DNA from: Pegea sp. RAD2-039
Taxonomy: Eukaryota; Chordata; Thaliacea; Salpida; Salpidae
DNA length: 64,000 bases
Direction of reading: 5' to 3'
NCBI GenBank assembly: GCA_034620365.1
Contig: JAQGEQ010000297.1
Coordinates: 186,001 to 250,000, forward strand
Numbering within the stretch: the stretch's first letter is position 1; each line of letters opens with the position of its first letter. The translations under genes were made by a program, and so were the position numbers. The notes below the pieces were generated by a model. The model searched no databases. It saw nothing but the letters and a program-made list of their open reading frames with translations, and was not told where the DNA came from. This document shows positions 11,901-23,082 of this stretch, one piece after another.

Positions 11901-12588
11901 AAGATTGCTTACAAACGCTGACCCAATTACGACGCTGTGTGTGGTTTGAGGTATCAACTGATGTCACATTATTTTCAATAAAAAGCTCGAAATATTTGAT
12001 ATCAGAATAAAAAGATTTAATTACTCTGCCAGTCTTATTCAATAATTAAATCTGTTTACTAGCAATATGCAAGTTCACATCCCTACTACAGGCTTACAAT
12101 TCGATTGCTTCACTATCTTCGTAAGACTTCTGAAACATGGGCTTTACTGAATGAATGGGTAAGTAAAGTTTTCTCTACTGATGCTGTTGAACTGGAAACT
12201 TTTATCTGCAGGCAGTTGAATTGTTAACAGCAAATATCGAGACGTTTCCTACAAGCGTCGGTGGTGATATGTCTCTTGTAGAGTTTTTTGAAGCTATTCG
12301 TGAAGGGCTTTTGTTGCCAGGTTGATATTTAACTGGCTTTTAGACTTGGTTTTTACCGTTTTTCTAATGATGACAGGGGGCCCCAAAGTTCTAGATCCTT
12401 GTGAGATATCAAAAGTAGATGTCATCGGCTATTTGACTCCTCAAGTTCGCAAGAATTTGACATCAGCTGCTAAAGTGAGTTAGAAATCATCACTAGATGT
12501 CGTCGTGACGATTTGTTTTTGTTTGTAGTTGGTACTGGAACAATTTGCTGATAGCTTTGGTCACCTCGATAGTCTGAAAAGAGCTTGA
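8994..12588 (+). CDS. Double-dsRBD plus DZF-domain RNA-binding protein (DHX9-like N-terminus, NF90-like C-terminus), 16 exons
   Basis: Exons: 8994-9011, 9156-9290, 9342-9482, 9527-9604, 9654-9822, 10572-10759, 10866-10928, 10978-11010, 11063-11241, 11435-11588, 11637-11793, 11841-11950, 12063-12158, 12212-12320, 12377-12474, 12529-12588. All junctions are GT-AG and phase-compatible, giving 595 residues. dsRBD1 (about 17-84) opens EIKSFLYAWCGQRG and has SSKKKAQSRAAWKFVNYL, very like DHX9/MLE dsRBD1. dsRBD2 (about 130-208) opens GGWVLSNCVTRLTEFL and ends GKTKKQAS...VRQLFHEGLIE, as in DHX9 dsRBD2. Residues about 285-590 form a DZF domain: SKHSEVYPS, VMGAIANQTVLKNDLQVEYA, LTQLRRCVWFE, LRKTSETWALLNEW and DPCEISKVDVIGYLTPQ follow the NF90 order. 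No helicase follows. DZF proteins pair through this inactive nucleotidyltransferase fold, so an NF45-like partner is likely. Least certain joins: the six-residue first exon, and exons 5/6 across a 749-nt intron. AATAAA lies at 12765. Confidence 0.85.
10074..10198. mobile_element. 125-bp MITE-like palindrome inside intron 5
   Basis: Inverted terminal arms at 10074-10108 and 10164-10198 match at 32 of 35 positions; the left arm begins AAAAAGCAAAGAAATTCC. The loop between them is about 55 bp. It encodes no protein. It lies in the long intron splitting dsRBD2. No clear target-site duplication is visible beyond AT-rich flanks, so MITE is a structural inference; a hairpin regulatory element is the alternative. 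Confidence 0.65.
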
Positions 12589-12800
12589 ATGGTATTTTGA
12601 ATAATCAATTCAAACATATCGATGTTATATTCTTTTCAAATTTGTTTTGATTTTTTCTGGGTTGTGTGATCATTTTCTTGAAGTTATTTTTGATAATATT
12701 TTCATTATGCCATAAACATTATTATATTTAAGTTCTCTATATTTTATAAAATGGTGTCTAGATTAATAAAATATAATAATGACAAACTGGTAGTTATCTC
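12589..12800 (+). terminator. 3' UTR / polyadenylation region of the dsRBD-DZF gene
   Basis: T-rich sequence after the TGA at 12586-12588 with AATAAA at 12765-12770, followed by an AT-rich run. This is the most likely transcript end and also marks the start of the opposite-strand remnant. Confidence 0.5.
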
Positions 12801-12809
12801 TTACATTAC

Positions 12810-13700
12810 TGACAATTGATTTGAAGTGATTACAAGTTTACATCATACATCTAAAAGTTGCTTAAGATGTTTGTTAGTCAATTGGTTACGATGTCTAATT
12901 TTCATTCTAATCATTTTACCTAAAAGATACGAAAACAACATTTTAGATATTTACTATTTGGGTATTTTCAGTAGGAAACCAATTCCAAAAGTACAACAGA
13001 GTTTACATTTAAGCTCCTGTTTCAGCCTAAGTTATGTTTGTATCCTAGAAATTGTAACTGAATAAGATCATAAGCTGCAAAGGCTTCCATTGTCATAAGA
13101 TTTACCAACAGCTTAGCTAATAGCACTAAAGAAACTATTCGATGTTTCTTCTCGTTTACTTAATTGCTAATAAGTCTCTCTACGCATACAGTCTCTTAGT
13201 ATAAACAGATACCTCACCAAATAACTTTTGGTATTTTTACAACTTACTCTATCTTGTCAGGAGTTATTAAGCAATGCATAGTAATATCAACCGCAGATTT
13301 CCAAGCTTTTTCAGTTATCAACCTAAGAGATATCTTCCTTTCCTCCGACAAGTGATTTATTTTAGAGAATACGATCGCAAACTCAGTCAAGACAGTTAGT
13401 ACAGTGTAACCATCATACTTTTGTAAAAATTGTTCAGTTTCCATATTCGGCATCAACAGCATTTAGAAAAGAGCACAAATGATTGTAGTAGGTTGTGTTT
13501 GAGTATCCTGGTTCTATAGTTTCATATAAATTTATAAATACTATTAGAGAAGACTCATCACTACAGATTCTGCTTATATCTAACAATCAATTTAATTGAT
13601 CTTTTTGTGATCCTAGTTTATAGTTTGGAGAATGATTCACATATTTTAAACAGTAATAAAACTCTAAAAGTGAAGTTTTAAATCCTTTAGTTGACGACAA
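12810..13700 (-). pseudogene. Unidentified minus-strand gene remnant
   Basis: Reading from high to low coordinates, several coding-like segments follow one another: ISRICSDESSLIVFINLYE, then YSNTTYYNHLCSFLNAVDAE (about 13580-13450). After a frame change come EQFLQKYDGYTVLTVLTE and KAWKSAVDITMHCLITPDKI (about 13440-13245), ending at a GTAAGT-like donor. Then TVCVERLISN (about 13175), LLAKLLVNLMTMEAFAAYDL (about 13110), LKQELKCKLCCTFGIGFLLK (about 13020-12950), and after a TTTTAG acceptor KMIRMKIRHRNQL to a stop (about 12890-12815). Some joins look like introns, but at least the YGN/EQF and the KHNL/LKQ joins need frameshifts, so I call it a pseudogene. The composition suggests an all-helical protein; I do not know the family. 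The 13244-13462 frame alone is open for 72 codons. Confidence 0.4.
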
Positions 13701-16700
13701 AATAAGCAAAACAAAACGTACATCAGAAGTTGAGGCAAGATTGTAGCTTCATATTAGAATTCAACGAGATCAAATGAAAAATTCAAATATTGAATGAAAT
13801 TAAATGTAGAATTAACTTCAAATCTATTCACTTTATCCCTATGATCTAACTGTCTACTGATTATCAGATATATGAACAGCTTTAATAACTTATTCTAAAA
13901 AGTTTCATAAACTACAATAAATATACTTTGTAATCAACTTTTTAAACAGGTTTTTTATTAAAAATTTATGATTGATTGACGGAAACAATTAAAATCAATT
14001 AAAGACTTGAATTTGCCCTCAAGCATTTAATTTTTGCATCATTAAGGAAATCAAAGTTTTGTTTATCAGAGTTGAATGCTGTTAACGAGAAAATATCTGG
14101 TTTCCAGAAAGTTTTTAAAGCAGTGTAATTTAGCAGAACACTCGAGTTGTTGTTCCAACATCTACACTTACATTTCCTAACTTTGGATAAAAACTTTTAT
14201 ATTTTTTTCTCTTAACTAGCTTCGCTATGAGCAGCTCAATTAAAGTCCATTGAAGAACTTAACAGTTTTCAACTTTTCATACTAATCTGTAGAGTTCTAA
14301 TAAATTTTCCAAATCGTGTTAATAATCGTTTTTAGTTTTTAATAGTTGTTTTAGGCAAACTTGCTTTACTTAGTCTATAATTGAAAAAAAAATTATTTAA
14401 ACTCGTCTATAATAGGAGAAAACATTTATTTTTACAATAAATATTCTAGTAAAGCCCTTTTAAGAGGATTTAAGGTACTGGATGAGGTATTAGAATAAAT
14501 TAGTTTACCGCTGAGGTAAATTTGTTAAACATCAGTTTGGTATAAACTATGTTGAGGGTAGCGCATATTGTTAGTTAATATACTTATTGTTGTCGTTATC
14601 CGCCTCAATAATTTGCAGAAAGCTTTATATAAAGAGTCATTGTCATAACACTAAAGACTACCAAGTCAATTTTCGCTTGGATAACTAGTTTTAATTAAAT
14701 TAATTTTGTTAAGGAGTATTTCCAACTCAAACTGGTGAATTGACACAACTAGTGCTCTAGTTTTTTGTGTATTGTCAAAACTGATTAAGTGTCCTTAATG
14801 CTTCAAAAATTTTACATCTCCAAACAATAGTTTTGAAAACCTTTATTTTATTAGAGCACTACACACAAAATTAACAGTCACTAAATTATACAAACTCGTT
14901 TTGTGTGCTATAAAACTATTAACAAATAAATTGGAACATAACATATCAGAAGAAACTTTAATACAAGATTTAATACCAAACTTTTATTGTAAGATTTCAT
15001 TTTTTATCAAACACACTTAAGAGAAAATAATTAAAGTATATTTCAGAAATTTTATATATGCTCACAAGCATATAAGACCAGAGCAGAAATTTCAAATGCT
15101 ACTAAATATTTATACAAATACACATTTTATAAGAATGTTTGAAAATGTGAAATAGTTGTCACCAGATAAACCACTATTACACTAAAAATATTTTTATGCA
15201 TTATAAATTTAATTCAAAAGTAGCTTTTGTCGCAATTCACCTGGGAAAGGAAATTATGTTATGAAACCCACTATCCACAAGCCTTGAGGTCACTGTCCCA
15301 GGTCACAAAATCCTAATTGTTCATAAGATGTTTGGTGTGCCTTAAAACAGAATCACTTCTTTAAAATTGCGTTGATATATATGCTTTTATAGTTACAAAG
15401 AAAGGAGTATCAACATCTAGTTTCTTTTACATGGTAATTTATATCAAAGATTACTTAATAGTAAAAAACAAGTTGTTTATTTTGAGTTATATTCTTTACC
15501 TTTGTCAATTATAGTCTTAAAGAAAAATGTATCGAGTCAAATCTGTCTCATTTTAGATCATGAACATTAAATTAAGATCTTTAGCAGCCTCAAACTTTTC
15601 CATCTTGATTTCTATAACAGCTTCTATAAGCATTGCGTTAGATTGATAGACCGCATTAGTGAAATCAACTTATAAGATAAAATATTTATTTTTAATTCAT
15701 TTTATCATTTTAACAACGAAGCAGATATATATTAATAATATAAAACAATATTTCAAGTTATTTAGTTAACAATTACTTACAAAACTAAAAATAATTAACA
15801 GGTACACGAGAGGATTTTGTAACCAAAGTTACTCAATGTTTAAACGACTTTTTTTTAACTTATAAGAGCTTTTGTGTTCAAAAAATTGTTTACTTGTCAT
15901 ATTTTGTCGAGACTTCAATCTTTTTCAAAACGTTTTTCATAATATAATAAATAGATTACGAAATTTCTTCAAAAAGTATTCGCCTAATACTTTGAGAAAC
16001 TAATATTCCTATTTGTTATCATTAACGCTACTAATAATATGTGTTGCAGTCGTGTGCATGCTTCAAAACATGAAAAATATAGATAGTTTTAGCGAAACTA
16101 TTTTCAATGAGATACGTGCTACTCAATATTATTTAAAAAAAATATTGACTGGCTTGAAACATTGTTGAAAAACGTATCTAGCAGAACACTTACTTTGTTC
16201 ATACTTCCAATAACACGTTTTAAAACAAATATTTTAGAATTTTCTGTTATGTTTGTAGTAAAATTTATTATTCCGTTAAAATTAGTATGACATAAATAGA
16301 AATAAATGATTAAGACCACATGATTTGAAATTGAAGTGATGGAACTAAAGAAATAGGCTTGAATTTCTAACTTAAGAGATATTTGTTTTGAGAATGTTTG
16401 TTGGCGGGAAGTGCTCTACTCAGACACCCTCCTTTGCATTTATTAAAATAAATAAACTAAATAATGTGTATATAAGCTTTTTTGTATTTCAAGTTTGTAA
16501 ATTTGCAAATAAGGCTATTGAAAATTCCTAATTTATGGTTCATCTTTCATTGTTAAAAGAAATCCATAATACAATTGTTTATTTTTGTAACAACAATGTC
16601 AAAAATGATTCTACATCAAAACCATTCTTCAAAGAAATCTCAGATAATTTGAATCTTCTTAATTAACAGCTGAAAGTCGGTTAAAGTATGCAATCGTAGT

Positions 16701-19700
16701 GATTAGTACATTATTAATTTGCAACAAAATAGAAATAACAGTACAATGTATGATACAGAAAAGAAATAAAACATTATGATTGAATGATGTATCTCCTGAG
16801 ATTTGTAATTAGCACTTTTAATTCTATCACTTTAAAAAATCTAAATCAAGTAAGAGCGTTGGTTAGGTATAAATGCATTAATCTTAGTATCAGTAATTAC
16901 AAAGAGTAATAAAATTACCGAAAAAATTGTCGAAAAGTATGTTTACTGAAACAAAAGACAAGAAATTGGAAGAAAGACAAAATACAAATAGATAATTTGC
17001 AGTTCTTATTTTATTAATTCAACAAAAATAAAATCAACTTGCGCAGCAAATTTTATTTTTATAATTTTGAACATCTGAATAAAATACTGTAAAGATTCAA
17101 CATTTGCAAATAAACAGCTGTAAAATAACCTTGATTGTGTAAGATAAATCGTTTTTTTATTAAGAAGTGAAACTGCTTAATTGATAGTTATGCTTCTAAT
17201 ACAAAAGTTAAAGCACATTTATAACAAACTAAATTATTAATGGAATCTTTCGTAATTTGATTTATCTTTAAACACATTATTTTAAAGTGTTATTTCCTGA
17301 AGTTGCTAAGAAAATAGATTTGAATTTTACATATGGATTCCGCACAGTATCTTTAGTTAAGTTATTTAAGTTTTTTCCATTCTTATTTTGCTTCATAGTT
17401 AATTTTTGATGGCTGTACGCTGATAATAAATTTCTTAGGACTTAATGGGTTAAATAAATTAAAAACATTTTAAATGAAAAAAACGATGATTAATCACTTC
17501 TGTATCATGGAAAATTAATTAATTGGAATTCAATCAACTCGACAATTCCTATAGTTATTAATAGATCTTGTAATTATTCTTCGTAATTTGTAATCTGTAT
17601 ATTTTTCATTTTATACAACTTAAAGCTATTAAGACGTTGATAAAACTGTTTCTTTATTAGTCCATCTAAACTGATAAGCTATAATTTATAAATCATTTAT
17701 TATTGTTTGATTCTCTAGAAAGTAGACTTCAGCTACCTCTGTATAGATATCAAACTAAGTGTTTATCATAATGAGTTTATCTAAACTAAAAACCGTTCAC
17801 TGAAAAAATGCACCAGTGAAAGTGTGTAAAAATCATTAGACTTTATTTGGCACAAGCCGCATCTGGTAAAATAGTTTTGATTATTGTTATGAAATTTTTT
17901 TCAACTTTAATAAAACCTGCTAGCTAAACTTTGTTCGATTAAAAAAGCAGTCAAAGTAACATGGTATAATTAAAATTAAAAAAATAAAGAATAAACAGAT
18001 GTGTATAATTGATTTAACAAACCAATACTGCCGTTGATCTACTTATTAATTAATTTTCCGATTATTTTTAAAAGCAGTTGAAATATCCGAATAATTTTGT
18101 TTATTTAAGAAAAAAAGTATACTAATACAAATATTTGTCTAGACCTAATGAAGTGTTAAATTTGATGATTTTGGTGGAAATAATTAAAAAAATAGTTTTT
18201 ATTTTGCTGTGTAATCTTATAACTAGCAGTAGGTATTTCATCCAGAACTGTTTTCTATTTATTTTACAACTTGTCTTCTAATAAGAATTGCAATAATTAA
18301 TCATTTGTAAAAAGTTTACTTTAAAAAGTTGAAAGTTTGACAATGTTGTTGATTTTGTATAGCGATAAGAATAATGTGCTGGTATCTGATATCAATCTTA
18401 TAACTGTTAAACATTTATTGAGCTCCTTGAAAAATTAAGAAAAGTTCGTATATTATAGGTTTCGTATAGTGTAAATATGTTGAACTAGCAGCAAATATCA
18501 GAAAGTTAACTGAAATGAGTAATTTTACTTTTATCATAAACTTTGCTCAAAACAATGTGATAAGGCTTTCATTGTAATGTTTAAAAAGATTTTACCTTTA
18601 TGATAAAAATTGTTTAAATTTAAATTGTTTTATAAATTTCTTCATATCTCTGTGTTTATTTATGTAATTCAAGTTGGTAAAAAATTTTTGAAAAGTTTAT
18701 GAACGACTTAATGTCCTAATTCCATTTCTAAACTACATATCAGATTCTAAGGTCTTTTATAAGCCACAGTCATTTTTGATTTTTAGCTTTCGTTCTTACA
18801 GAAAATAACATGTTCTTGCAAGCAAATACGTTTAAAGATTTTTTTAATGTTTTCCTGATACCTCTGCCTTATTACACCCTATTATGTCTTTATTTAAAAA
18901 AAATACTTCACTCTAACTAAATATATATTTAAAATAAAACCGAAGAATTAGTAAATAAAAGTCTTACAGAAATGAAACTTCTTTTTGGAACTTAAACTTA
19001 TTCTAATTCTTAAAAATAATTTACCGAAAATGTAATTGTTTGGTAAAAAATCTATCAATTAACCAACTATCATAATCTAAGTAAATTATATGCAACTTTA
19101 ATAAACTTACCACACAAACTGTTTATTAAAATAGTGTCATTTGTTAACTGTATACATTTTCACTTTGCAAAATTTGTTTATCATATAAAAAAACTCCTAA
19201 AAGAAATTTACAGTACAAGTTTAGAGAAGTTTAAAACTTACGATTTAAAAGAAATACTTTATAACTGTTATAGATAATTATTTATAATTTTCCACTAAAA
19301 AGATATTAATTCTTCATACATAATTACAATGATTTAACATTTGATATTATCTCTTTTTCTTAACATTTTATTAAGTGTATATAATAATAAACGTTATTAA
19401 ATAATTTAAAGATGAATTACCAAATGCGACAAAAAACTAAAAATTTGTTTTTAAAACCTACAAGCTTTGATCCCTAGTTTGTCAAGAATCTACGAATTCT
19501 ATGATTCAAACTAATTCATTCTAATGATTCCGATTAATTTACCATTGCTTAGAAATTTTAGATTCTAAAATTTTTTTGAGTTTCGTTTGTTAAGAGTAAG
19601 ATTTCAAGCACAAAAAATCACTTTTTTATTTTGAATCTCAAATTTATTTTTGTTAGAATGATTCTTCTGCATCAAACTACAGTTCAGAAATTATGTATAC

Positions 19701-19775
19701 ATATACACAAACAAAACATTAAGAAAGAGCAAAATAAAAGAGTTTTAGGGACAGTATAAATCACGGTATTTCATC
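13701..19775. other. Gene-poor AT-rich stretch
   Basis: No gene was recognised over about 6 kb. A GC-richer patch at about 15220-15350 has short protein-like frames (for example SQFTWERKLCYETHYPQAL on plus) and could be a decayed exon. The minus-strand frame at 16119-16319 is lysine/asparagine/phenylalanine-rich, as expected from AT-rich chance. Confidence 0.45.
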
Positions 19776-19779
19776 CTTA

Positions 19780-19920
19780 TAGGCGGCACGATTGCGACTA
19801 ATTAACCGGATGCACGAAAAGCACATCCGGCTGCCTTCTTTGCAAGGAAATGATTAAGATTGTTGATACACCATAGAGCCATTATCTATTTTGCGATTTC
19901 CTTGACATCTGCAGCCTTTG
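19780..19920. ncRNA. Candidate structured RNA with nested stems (strand unknown)
   Basis: A GC-richer island in AT-rich surroundings. Stem I is CCGGATG at 19806-19812 with CATCCGG at 19824-19830. Stem II outer is GGCTGC at 19829-19834 with GCAGCC at 19911-19916. Stem II inner is CAAGGAAAT at 19843-19851 with ATTTCCTTG at 19896-19904, separated from the outer stem by an internal loop of about 6-8 nt per side. The outer-stem, internal-loop, inner-stem shape resembles an H/ACA guide hairpin, but I see no H or ACA box. It does not match the tRNA, 5S, U1, U2, U4, U5 or U6 patterns I know. It could also be a mobile-element end. Confidence 0.35.
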
Positions 19921-20841
19921 CTTAGCTCACGTGAGATGTATTATCCACTACAATTTTGAATAACTTGAAGTTACTGCTAAAGAAGATGGCTAAACAGAAT
20001 AAACAAACATTACTCTTGCTAAGAATAGTATGAAAAGAAAAAAAGATAGCAATATGAGTATAAATTAATTTTTTAAAAGTAAAATTTTTACATTTGAGCA
20101 TTGACAATCATTAATACTTTTATTTATAATGAGACATGCAACGAGACATGCAATTAATAATCATTTATGATTAACACAAGTTGTTTAGACCTAGAAGTTT
20201 TCGAACATATTTCAATAACTTTTAATCTTAGAAAATTGTATGAAGTTTTTAAAGTCGTAAACAAAATACTGAAAATAGCAAGCTATATAATTATCTAATA
20301 GTTTTTTGTTATTGTTGATATTTAATTTTATTGAGAGAAAGTAAATAGTATGAAAACAGAAATTATGAATCGACTAAATTGGTTAAAAAAGATTGAGAAA
20401 TTTTAAGAGTGAGATTCAAACACAGCTTTATTAAAATATGATTTTTTTTATTTCAGTGTAGTAGTTTAATTTGAGTATTGGATATGTAACTTAAGTAGTA
20501 AAGATTCTTGATTAATTTCATATAAGTTAATTTTCATATCAAAACAACTTTATTTTAGAATAAATATAATCTACTATGTATTATAGAACTAAGACTCATT
20601 AAGCATTTAAAATAATTTTAAAAAATTATGAATTTTATTTGATTGTAAAGAAAATTTTGTGAACTAGTAAGATTTTGATAAGAGTTTGATATGAACTCTG
20701 CATAGACGCGACGAGGAAAACCTATAAATTGCCTCGGGTAACAATAATTTCTTTTTTCGTGCAAATTGATTCTCTTTTTAAAGAAGAATCATCGATCTTT
20801 TCATTTACTAATCAATAAAGTACGGAAGGTATAGCGACATC
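19921..20841. other. AT-rich region upstream of the four-TM gene
   Basis: No exon was seen. The core promoter of the gene starting at 20842 presumably lies near 20700-20840, where the sequence is locally less AT-rich. Confidence 0.4.
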
Positions 20842-23070
20842 ATGACAATAGCTACATTGCGTAAGTATTGTTCATCAAATTTGTGTTTCATAATTAATAT
20901 ACTTCCTGATAGTTATAATCTCTTTTCTTCTTTTTTTTTAATATTCATGAAAAGATTAATAGGTAGATAATAGGAACTAGTTTCGAAACTAATTAAAACT
21001 TAACTCTCTGTATTGAATCTAAATTATTTGTTAGTCTATGCCGAATATTTATAAAACTTTTAAAATTTAATTTGTAGGAGATCTATATGAAGAAGAAGAG
21101 GCTGTTTTGAGATCCCCGAAGAAACTTTTTAAGTTTGTGAAATTTTCTACATAATCAGCAAAATGTTGCAAAAATAAATCGTATTAAAATATTTATTTTA
21201 AATTAAAATATTGTCTGAAAAACAGTGTATTTTGATTTTCACTATCTTATTAATACATTAATTATAAATTTTATTTTCAGAATTAAAAAATGGATTCCTG
21301 GAAATAGATTTAACGCATTAGCAAGTTTAATATTGTTTGGTCTATTTACCTGCGTGTTTCAATTATATGATCTTCCATTTGAAGGAGTTGAATGTACTTG
21401 CGGACTGAATCTTGGGCGTCCAAGACATAGTGCTGGTAATTGTTTGCAGTTCTAAAAATATATAAAAAATAGTTCTTTTAATGATTTTCTATTAAATCAA
21501 ATTACAGCTGTTATATTTAAAGCGATTAATATAAAATCTAGGCTCGTTCAACTGATTAATAAAATTATTAATGTTCTTTGCTGCTTGTCTAGCTCCTTGC
21601 GAGAAGTGGAGAGAATTTATCTTTCACTAAAATACTAAAAAACTCTTGAAATATAAAAATAAAGCTTTCTCCTAAGGCCTCTTTAACTCTAAAAGGTTGC
21701 ATTAGTTTACGGAAATGCTGTTATGTCAACTTAACTATTTACTGAGTAATAGTTTCGCTTATTAAGCTAATAGCTTAGGTATAATGGTTAAGAATTTTTA
21801 TCGGTCTTTAATAATGTTTGGCTTACCTTAGCTAAGCGGAAATATATATTTCCAACAAGCAAATGATTTATAGCATCATAATTTAAGTAAACTACTTCAA
21901 TATTTCATTTTTGTTGCAATTATTTAAAAATTAATACCTAATATTTTAGTTTTAATCAGTTGGAGTACATTATAATATCATGGTGCATATAATGTTTTGT
22001 AACTGACTCTACAAATTATTATTTTTAATCTACTTAACTACAAAAAATAAAACGTCAAAACTTATTATTAATACCCATTACCAAATTAGTTTGACTTAAA
22101 AATACTTTTCACAGCTAATTAATGTTTTCAATTATAGTGAAGGAAGTTTCCGAAGATCATTTCAACTACGGCTGTATTTTGTTTGTAAGCTACCTTCTCA
22201 CCATAACTACGACAATCTGTAGCTTGGTCAATGCAGCACTTCTGTTTAATAACAAGTATCGTTATGCATTGAAAGCAATTTGTTCTGTTACCTATGTAAT
22301 GATTGGTGAGTTAACAGTTTTTTATTAGAAAGTTATTTAAACTTCTTCACCTTTTTAAATAGATAATAATTAATTGTAACCAAAACTTCTTTTATAAAAA
22401 TTACAAAATACAATTATCAGACATTTATTTAAACGTTTTTTGCTTGAACATCAATTAGCTATTCAATGTCTTAAAAAATATTTTGTTAATAGAAAATCCA
22501 TTGAAAAATGTCGGTATACAAATAACTAGTAATTTCTCAAAGTATTGTTTTTTAAATTGTTCTAAGCGTAACTTGTTTAAGTGAGTTTTTTTTTCAAAAA
22601 GATTTTTTGAAAAATTTTATCGTGAGCTTTATATAAAAAGTGAGATATTTATTCCTTTTAAATATTGATCAGTCTCTAACGAGCTATTATATTTGCAGTT
22701 TAAGATTTCATGGAACTTTCATTCATTTGTTTATCCAACAAACTATTAAATTTTTGTTTAGTTTTTACTTACGTTCTTTTCAAATAATAATTTTATGGTT
22801 ATTTGTAAAACATATAATAACTAATTGTTTTATACAGGATCATTGTATATTTCTGCCAATATCTACACAGTAGTGTGTAAGGAAACCTTGGGAGTCGGTA
22901 ACCAGAATAGAATGTTGATCCATTGGACCCTTTCTGCAGTCTATATAGCTCATGGGTGTATCGCTTCATATACTTTCTATCTGGGATATTTGCAGCATAG
23001 ATTTGGCGAATACCTTCTTACTCTTTCATGGCGTTTTCATAGTCCTGATGACGTTCCTACTTGGATTTAA
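20842..23070 (+). CDS. Predicted four-pass membrane protein, five exons, family unknown
   Basis: Exons 20842-20860, 21078-21132, 21281-21435, 22138-22305 and 22838-23070 join in phase through GT-AG introns (217, 148, 702 and 532 nt) to give 209 residues. The N-terminus is acidic then basic and probably cytosolic (LYEEEEAVLRSPKKLFKIKK). Hydrophobic segments lie at about 36-55 (FNALASLILFGLFTCVFQLY), 88-112, 121-145 and 161-184. The first loop holds a CTCGL motif, and the C-terminus ends PDDVPTWI. Four TMs with a short first loop recall MARVEL- or tetraspanin-like folds, but the tetraspanin CCG signature is absent and I do not recognise the family. The second donor (GTTTGT) is non-consensus but gives the only phase that keeps exon 3 open; the same donor type occurs in the dsRBD-DZF gene. 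AATAAA lies at 23077-23082, seven bases after the stop. Confidence 0.8.
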
Positions 23071-23082
23071 TCGATAAATAAA

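Noticed and set aside
11827-12042. Minus-strand frame of 71 codons
   Set aside because: Antisense to exon 12, which encodes the conserved LTQLRRCVWFE part of the DZF domain.
12826-13065. Plus-strand frame of 79 codons
   Set aside because: The minus strand of the same stretch fits a chain of coding-like segments better; the plus frame is probably its shadow.
16119-16319. Minus-strand frame of 66 codons
   Set aside because: AT-rich chance composition (N, F, I, K, S) with no splice context or homology.
19721-19800. Minus-strand match to U6 snRNA (AAGGATGA)
   Set aside because: Only one short motif fits; the rest of U6 is absent.
22640-22873. Plus-strand frame of 77 codons
   Set aside because: Lies in intron 4 and the out-of-frame start of exon 5 of the four-TM gene.
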